In this document: piece by piece, positions 40,378-45,846 of the stretch
How positions within the stretch are numbered: the stretch's first letter is position 1
Layout of the letters: each line of letters opens with the position of its first letter
Assembly: GCF_001690495.1 (NCBI RefSeq)
Contig: NZ_LZGS01000025.1
Location: forward strand, 1 to 45,846
Length of the DNA stretch: 45,846 bases
Direction: 5' to 3'
Source of the DNA: Gilliamella sp. App4-10
GTDB lineage: Bacteria > Pseudomonadota > Gammaproteobacteria > Enterobacterales > Orbaceae
The notes under the pieces: model-generated
Database searches by the model: none
What the model was told of the DNA's origin: nothing
Seen by the model: the letters and a program-made list of their open reading frames with translations, nothing else
Position numbers and translations under genes: made by a program

Positions 40378-40955
40378 AATGAAAATCCTATAGGTATACG
40401 AAACACCCTTGATTAATGTTTATTAATGCGTATTGATACGGTTTATCCCTATGTGCATAGGGAACACACCTCTTCTGCAGTGGGGTTTTCGTCAATAAGC
40501 GGTATCCCTATGTGCATAGGGAACACTCCATCTGCGTGTTTAACGGCTTCTTCAATGGCGGTTTATCCCTATGTGTATAGGGAACACTTGTTTACCGCTA
40601 TTGAAACCGACACAAATATCGGTTTATCCCTATGTGTATAGGGAACACTAAATGTCCACTTAATGATAACCGAGAGTTTACGGTTTATCCCTATGTGTAT
40701 AGGGAACACCGATTTAGTAATTGCGTTAATGCTGGTTGATACGGTTTATCCCTATGTGTATAGGGAACACCTATTTACTCCTTGCGTAGCTAATTAAAGT
40801 ATACGGTTTATCCCTATGTGTATAGGGAACACAATACAAGGGTTTTGATGATTTTTGCAATTACGCGGTTTATCCCTATGTGTATAGGGAACACGATAAC
40901 AATGATTTTGCTTGCTCGAGCAAATCCGGTTTATCCCTATGTGTATAGGGAACAC
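40378..40955 (-). CRISPR. CRISPR array 2, same repeat as array 1, 9 clear repeats plus one decayed
   Basis: Repeats are the reverse complement of array 1 and occupy 40439-40467, 40500-40526, 40559-40587, 40620-40648, 40681-40709, 40742-40770, 40804-40832, 40866-40894 and 40927-40955; the leader is to the right. Spacers are 32 bases except two of 33 (40771-40803, 40833-40865). The two clear distal repeats share a change (GTGCAT for GTGTAT on the plus strand), and the one at 40500 has also lost two bases. A decayed tenth repeat at 40378-40406 lies one 32-base spacer further. No spacer looks shared with array 1. Confidence 0.97.
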
Positions 40956-41527
40956 TCCAATTATAACACATTGTTTTATTATTAAAATATTTAACACCAA
41001 ATTTCCACCAACTTTTTCAATGATTTTAATAATAACAATGATTTTATAATGCATTGTTTTTATTAAAGTAATATTAGAATAAAATAGAGGGAATATTAGG
41101 ATTTTTCATTCTACCAATTAATCTTTAAATTTCATATAGTTATAGCACAGTCAGCAATAAAACTGAGCTTTTCTTTATTAAAAAAGACGGAATTTCTAGT
41201 TAACATATCCAGAAATCTATACCGCTTCAGCATAAAATTATTTTTCATTTAACAGGTTAAAAAATGTACTTAATAAAGTATAGCGTTGCTTAAATCGCTT
41301 TTTAAATAAAGGCGTTAAGCAGCTACCAGATACTCGTTTAGTTAACAGATATTATTGATATTAAGCAAAAGTATTGATTAAAAAGGTTAACGTTGCGTTA
41401 AAATGGTTTATACTCTGTTTCCATTATCGTTTATGCTTAAAACAATACTATAAATAACGATAAGCCAATCACCTCATTAACAATAAAATATAGAGATTTT
41501 AGGGAAAATAGGAAAACAATATGGACA
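40927..41527. repeat. Right arm of the >=601-bp perfect inverted repeat
   Basis: Exact reverse complement of 1-601 by line-by-line comparison. It covers the first repeat of array 2, its leader, the vgrG ribosome binding site and the first seven bases of vgrG. How far the identity continues into vgrG cannot be seen because the partner runs off the left edge. Confidence 0.95.
40956..41520 (-). promoter_or_regulatory. CRISPR array 2 leader / vgrG promoter region
   Basis: The 565 bases between array 2 and vgrG. On the minus strand they are the leader of array 2; on the plus strand they must hold the vgrG promoter, with AGGAAA about 9 bases before its ATG. The tandem AAAATCATTG motif of the array 1 leader is present at the same distance (63-91 bases) from the first repeat. 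Confidence 0.7.
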
Positions 41528-44025
41528 ACACGCTTAATCCCTTAATCGGTGAATTTGGGGACGGATTAGTGACGGGTTTAGGGGGCGTTAGCCATAATCG
41601 CTATAGCTTAACTGTTGAGGGGCTGCGCTCGCCGATTTCGGTTTGGCATGTTGACGGTAATGAGTCGTTAAACCAGCCTTGGCGTTATGTGATTACGTTT
41701 ACCAGCTCTGACAAAGCGTTATCCATTGATTCAGTGCTTAATCAAAAAGCCACATTCTCTTTTAATCCTGTTATCCATCAACCGTATCAAAGCGTAATGT
41801 CAACAATCTCATCGTTAAGTGACTTACCGTCGGTGAATGATAAGCGCACCTTACATGGAGTGATTACCGAATTTAGCCAGTTATCCGTCAATAAAGAGGA
41901 AGCCCATTATCAGGTGGTGTTATCCTCGTGTTTAGCACGGCTGGCTATTGGGCAACATAGTGCCATATTTCAACAGCAAAGCGTGGTGAGTGTAGTTGAA
42001 GACGTGCTGCGCAGTCATGGTTTGACGGGCATTGATTACCGTCTAGAGTTAAAAGAGAGCTATCCTGAGCGGGAGTTTATCACGCAGTGGCAAGAAAGTG
42101 ACCTTGAATTTATTCAACGCTTATTGGCTGATGTGGGTATCTGGTTTCGCTTTGAAACCCACGCCGAGCACCACTGTGATGTAATGGTGTTAAGTGATTA
42201 TGAGCAAGGCTATGCGCAAGTGGCCGATATCGACGATAAACCGCCCAGTGGCACGCTCGATAGGGGTGTGGAAAGTGTGTGGGATATCAGCCTGCATAGC
42301 GAAGTGGTGGTCTCCTCAGTCAAAGTACAAGACTATCACTACCGTGATGCCCTCGCCGATTTACAGGGCGAAATAAACACCCAACCCAAAGACCGCACCA
42401 CCTATGGCAGCGACTACCGTTATGCCGAGCACTATCAAGGCTTAGATAGCAACGGACAGGAAAATCCACACACTCGTGGTGATGATAATCGTGATAACGG
42501 CAATAATTCTAATGAGAATAATACGCATGACGATAATCAGATTGAAAGTGGTCAGTGGTATGCGCGTATTCGTCATGAACAGGCCATTAGCCAGCAAATT
42601 ATCCTCAAAGGCAAGAGTAATCACTATAACCTTGCTCCCGGCCAATGGATTAACCTCAACGGCAGCCCGCTGGCAGATATCAATGACGGTATCATCATTT
42701 TAAGTGTGCAGGGGCAGGGTAATCGCACTGATGCTTATGAGCTCACCTTTACCGCCATTCCTTATCACCCCTTAAAACCCTATCGCCCCGCGCCCATACG
42801 CTGGCCACAAGTCAGTGGTACGTTACCGGCAAGGGTCACCAGCCCCGACAATGATACCTATGGCTATATCGACCCGCAAGGACGCTATCGAGTTAAATTT
42901 AATGTTGACCTGAAACAATGGAAAAGTGGCATGGAAAGCTTGTGGGTCCGTTTAGCTAAACCGTATGCGGGTAACACCTATGGCTTTCACTTCCCGTTAA
43001 TTGACGGCACTGAAGTGGCCATCGCCTTTATGCAGGGCAATCCCGATAGGCCGTATATCGCCCATGCGATGCATGACAGTGCTCACCCCGACCTTGTTAC
43101 CACCATTAACAAACACCGCAATGTGATTCGCACGCCGGCTAATAACAAACTGCGCATGGATGATAAACGTGGGCAAGAGCATATTAAACTGGCCACCGAA
43201 TACGGCAAAACTCAACTTAATTTGGGGCATTTGGTCGATAATAAAAAACAACCCCGCGGTGAAGGCTTTGAGCTGCGCACTGACGAATGGGGGGCGATTG
43301 CCGCCAATAGAGGCTTATACTTAACCACCCAAACCCAGCCGAAAGCGCAAGGCAAACAACTCGATATGCAAGCGGCAATAAGCCAACTTGAAAATGCCCT
43401 CTCTATTGCTAAAGCCCTACAAAATGCCGCCACCCAATCCGACGCGCACAGCGCCGATACCGACAGCCAAGCGCAACTTAAAGCCAACTTAACTCAGCTA
43501 ACCCAAAGTGGCCTACTGGCCTATGCGCAAGAAGGCATGGCCCTAACTAGTCCTGAAAACATCCAACTGACAACAGCGAGCAGCCTCACCTTAACCAGCG
43601 AACATCAAACTGATATCAACGCTTTAAAAAATGTCACCCTCTCATCGGCTGAAGCGATTGGCTTATTTGCGCAAAAAGCGGGCATGAAACTGTTTGCTAA
43701 CCAAGGCGATATTGAAGTGCAAGCCCAAAACGCCAACCTCAATATGGCGGCCAAGCAAGATATTAAAGTGGATAGTGTGGATGGTAAAGTCACCATTACC
43801 GCCAAAGATAACCTCACCCTCATTTGTGGTGGCTCTTATATCAAAATTAGCAGTGAAGGCATTGAACTGGGCACGCCAGATAATGTCTATCTTAAATGTA
43901 ATGTGATGCAGAAGATGGGGCCGGCAAGTCATCATTTATCCACAAAACTGAATATTAATAATCAAGAGCTCGAGGCCTTATTAAAAAAACATATATCGTT
44001 TAACTCAAAAGGCTTTTCCGCATAA
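41521..44025 (+). CDS. vgrG: Type VI secretion system tip protein VgrG
   Basis: Trimeric spike of the T6SS. The 834 residues show the gp27-like base (YSLTVEGLRSPISVWHVDG, then REFITQWQESDLEFIQRLLA and DVGIWFRFE, residues ~25-400), an Asn/Asp-rich loop near residues 310-340, the OB/gp5 part (ARVTSPDNDTYGYIDPQGRY, WVRLAKPYAGNTYGFHFPL, GTEVAIAFMQGNPDRPYI), and a C-terminal DUF2345 beta-helix region (~640-800; LTTASSLTLTSE, ITAKDNLTLICGGSYIKI). No enzymatic extension is evident, so it probably carries a separate cargo, likely the next gene 17 bases on. It reads as visibly GC-richer than the core genes, suggesting transfer. Confidence 0.96.
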   Translation: MDNTLNPLIGEFGDGLVTGLGGVSHNRYSLTVEGLRSPISVWHVDGNESLNQPWRYVITFTSSDKALSIDSVLNQKATFSFNPVIHQPYQSVMSTISSLSDLPSVNDKRTLHGVITEFSQLSVNKEEAHYQVVLSSCLARLAIGQHSAIFQQQSVVSVVEDVLRSHGLTGIDYRLELKESYPEREFITQWQESDLEFIQRLLADVGIWFRFETHAEHHCDVMVLSDYEQGYAQVADIDDKPPSGTLDRGVESVWDISLHSEVVVSSVKVQDYHYRDALADLQGEINTQPKDRTTYGSDYRYAEHYQGLDSNGQENPHTRGDDNRDNGNNSNENNTHDDNQIESGQWYARIRHEQAISQQIILKGKSNHYNLAPGQWINLNGSPLADINDGIIILSVQGQGNRTDAYELTFTAIPYHPLKPYRPAPIRWPQVSGTLPARVTSPDNDTYGYIDPQGRYRVKFNVDLKQWKSGMESLWVRLAKPYAGNTYGFHFPLIDGTEVAIAFMQGNPDRPYIAHAMHDSAHPDLVTTINKHRNVIRTPANNKLRMDDKRGQEHIKLATEYGKTQLNLGHLVDNKKQPRGEGFELRTDEWGAIAANRGLYLTTQTQPKAQGKQLDMQAAISQLENALSIAKALQNAATQSDAHSADTDSQAQLKANLTQLTQSGLLAYAQEGMALTSPENIQLTTASSLTLTSEHQTDINALKNVTLSSAEAIGLFAQKAGMKLFANQGDIEVQAQNANLNMAAKQDIKVDSVDGKVTITAKDNLTLICGGSYIKISSEGIELGTPDNVYLKCNVMQKMGPASHHLSTKLNINNQELEALLKKHISFNSKGFSA

Positions 44026-44042
44026 GGAATAAGGCAATCAAC

Positions 44043-45846
44043 ATGACCATAAAAAGAATCGACAATTTCAACTTTCCCGTTGGTGAAAAACAACTCAGTC
44101 AAGATGCGTATTATAAAGCGTTATCAGAGGCAATCAGTGGCTTTTATCCGTTTGGTGAAAATGGGATATGGCATGGGGGGATCCATCTTGATGAAAGGGT
44201 ACTAAAGAAAATTGATAATGACGGTAAATTGCGTTGTATGGCTCATGGCGAAGTGGTTGCTTATCGAGTCGATAATATTTACCATAAAATAGTGTATCAG
44301 GACAATGTTGAGCTAAAAACGCCTTATAAAGAACAGCAAAAAGTGGCGTATTTCTCAACAGGATTTGCCTTAGTTAGACACCTATTACAAATGCCTAAAG
44401 TCGCAAATGCAACTAATACGCCCCCCTCAATAACCTTATACAGTTTATATATGCATCAACTCGATTGGTATGGTTATCAGCAAAAAGGACAAGAAAGCGG
44501 TAGTCAGGTGAATTACCCTTGTTATTGGCAAGCGCAAGCAGGGAAAGTGGATGAAAAAAAAGCAGACACCATTGCTGGCAGCGTGATATGTGAAAAGGGA
44601 AAAGACACAAAGATTATGGGTTTATTGCTTAAAGGCAGTAAAGTACGTTTAGGTGAACAAAAAGCAAATATGCCTGGTTGGTATAAAATTGTGTCGATAA
44701 CCGCAGGTACGGTGGTGACACCAAACGGCTTTCAAAATGAATTGGGCAATATTACCGGTTATGTTTGGCATAATGATATTGGCACGACAGCAGCCGATAG
44801 ACCGACAGGAAAGACAGCGGAAGCCAATAAGGATTATGAAATCTGCAAAGAAGATAATAAAAAAGTGGGCAAACCCGAAGTTGAAGTCAAAGGCATTGCG
44901 GTTTATGGCACCGCGAATGACAGTCAAAAGTTGACCTATTTGCCACAAACCGCGACTTTTGAATTGGATGGGCAAGAAAATGGCTATGCTAAAATCCGTA
45001 AAATTGGTAATTGCACTGTGCCGGCGGTCTTGGTTGCAGAAAATGGCGGGGATGAAGCGCCACATAAAGGGTATGTCAAATTATCCTCACTAATAGTGAC
45101 CCAACTTAAACCTGAAAAATTAGATAAAGTGGTGGTATTAAAAACGCCTGTGCCAATTAATAAAGGCGACTTTATAGGTTACATCGGCCATAATGTCAGC
45201 CAATCCGAACGTTTTGACGAGCCTAAAGAAGCCCCGTTATCGAACATGAAACGGGCGTTAGACAAGCAATTACAGCAAATGGCACACATTGAATTACTGA
45301 CCTGTGATGATTTGCCGGCGTTTATCACTAAAACCCGCGCTTTAGCGGACAAGCTGCCTGAAAGCGAAAAGAGTATCATATTAGTTGAAAAAGAGGCGCA
45401 ATTAGTTCAAGCTGCTAAACCGGCAGGTTGGTTAAGCCCTGGGGTGGCGATTCATTTTACCGACACTACCGAGAGCTACTATATTAAAATCAAACCGGTC
45501 TATACCGTCAATCTTCCCTCAAGATTTTTTCATACTTCAACCGAGCAGCCGTTATTCGACACAGGGGTTGGCAAGGTGGTTAATGGCATTAATGGAAAGA
45601 TACAGGCAAAAAGCCCGTCAGCGCAACCGTACACCTTAACCGCAAGTGAGAAAATGTATGTAAGGCGGATATATCCCGAATTAACCGAGGCAGATATCCC
45701 CGATAAAGTTGAGCTAATTAGTGGCGGAAAGGGGCAAGATACGACGTTACCGAGTGTCTATTCTGAGCCTGCGAATGATGATGATTTTTTCACGATTCGC
45801 TTTATGATTGAAAACAAGCCGTACTGGATAGCCGCCAGTAAAGTCT
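44043..45846 (+). CDS. Probable T6SS cargo effector, incomplete at window edge
   Basis: An open frame of 601 codons from the ATG at 44043 runs past the window end. It starts 17 bases after vgrG behind AAGG. The N-terminal part has GIWHGGIHLDERV and MAHGEVVAYRVDNIYH, which looks like a partial lysostaphin/M23-type fold (the H.G..L...G.V.A..DGEVV pattern), though the second metal motif is not clear. Repeated modules with short strands (GYVKLSSL, KGDFIGYIGHN, GYAKIRKIGN) resemble SH3-like wall-binding repeats. The catalytic end is expected beyond the window. Calling it a peptidoglycan-targeting effector is inference from position and these weak motifs. Confidence 0.6.
   Translation, partial: MTIKRIDNFNFPVGEKQLSQDAYYKALSEAISGFYPFGENGIWHGGIHLDERVLKKIDNDGKLRCMAHGEVVAYRVDNIYHKIVYQDNVELKTPYKEQQKVAYFSTGFALVRHLLQMPKVANATNTPPSITLYSLYMHQLDWYGYQQKGQESGSQVNYPCYWQAQAGKVDEKKADTIAGSVICEKGKDTKIMGLLLKGSKVRLGEQKANMPGWYKIVSITAGTVVTPNGFQNELGNITGYVWHNDIGTTAADRPTGKTAEANKDYEICKEDNKKVGKPEVEVKGIAVYGTANDSQKLTYLPQTATFELDGQENGYAKIRKIGNCTVPAVLVAENGGDEAPHKGYVKLSSLIVTQLKPEKLDKVVVLKTPVPINKGDFIGYIGHNVSQSERFDEPKEAPLSNMKRALDKQLQQMAHIELLTCDDLPAFITKTRALADKLPESEKSIILVEKEAQLVQAAKPAGWLSPGVAIHFTDTTESYYIKIKPVYTVNLPSRFFHTSTEQPLFDTGVGKVVNGINGKIQAKSPSAQPYTLTASEKMYVRRIYPELTEADIPDKVELISGGKGQDTTLPSVYSEPANDDDFFTIRFMIENKPYWIAASKV

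Noticed and set aside
40426-41054. Open frames across the array 2 repeats on both strands
   Set aside because: They are translations of repeat units (PYVHREH, FPIHIGIN) and have no coding character.
1-45846. Type I-E cas genes
   Set aside because: None of cas3, cse1, cse2, cas7, cas5, cas6e, cas1 or cas2 is recognisable in any frame, so the arrays cannot be called a complete locus here.

Overview
The window looks like an AT-rich gammaproteobacterial chromosome. Most genes are close relatives of the Escherichia coli set (guaA, ackA-pta, yfbV, priC, cysK, ruvAB, dnaX-ybaB, pepA-holC, lptFG, msrA, lolCDE, mfd, mmuPM), but codon use is strongly A/T-biased. Low GC, a type I-E CRISPR repeat and a type VI secretion tip gene fit an Orbales-type insect-gut symbiont (for example Gilliamella). 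That placement is inference from gene content, not something the sequence proves.

Layout: 1-601 is a leader plus first repeat of CRISPR array 1, and the array runs to about 1457. It abuts what looks like the last ~33 codons of a tyrosine recombinase. A gene-poor scar (1558-2391) follows, up to the 3' end of guaA. From 2457 to 40116 there is a mostly ordinary core-gene block: guaA; an SRPBCC/MarR pair; ackA-pta; yfbV-priC; cysK; ruvAB; a frameshifted cold-shock-domain/nuclease-like gene; dnaX-ybaB; pepA-holC diverging from lptFG; msrA-cytochrome b561-msrB; a small DksA-type zinc-finger protein; a YetF-like protein; remnants of an HPP transporter and a TetR regulator; hcp; a GNAT; a rhomboid protease; lolCDE; mfd; a YdgA-like protein; and mmuPM. 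At 40378-40955 lies CRISPR array 2 on the minus strand, its leader at 40956-41520, then vgrG and the start of a probable T6SS cargo effector that runs off the window.

The most striking structure is at the two ends. Bases 1-601 and 40927-41527 are, base for base as far as I can read, a perfect inverted repeat. Each copy holds the first codons of a vgrG-like gene, the whole CRISPR leader and the first CRISPR repeat; identity stops where the spacers begin. The left copy is still open at the window edge. So two CRISPR arrays with the same leader and repeat, each apparently divergent from a vgrG, face each other across ~40 kb of core genes. This can explain duplication of the array and could permit inversion of the core block. 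No cas gene is visible in the window.

Other points of note: dnaX keeps an E. coli-like -1 frameshift signal (A AAA AAG, immediate -1 stop, downstream hairpin); the gene found beyond ybaB, where E. coli has recR, is a broken cold-shock-domain plus PD-(D/E)XK-like fusion, possibly a defence gene; the 3' side of guaA, a known island insertion site, carries mobile-element debris; and an HPP/TetR gene pair has been collapsed by a deletion.
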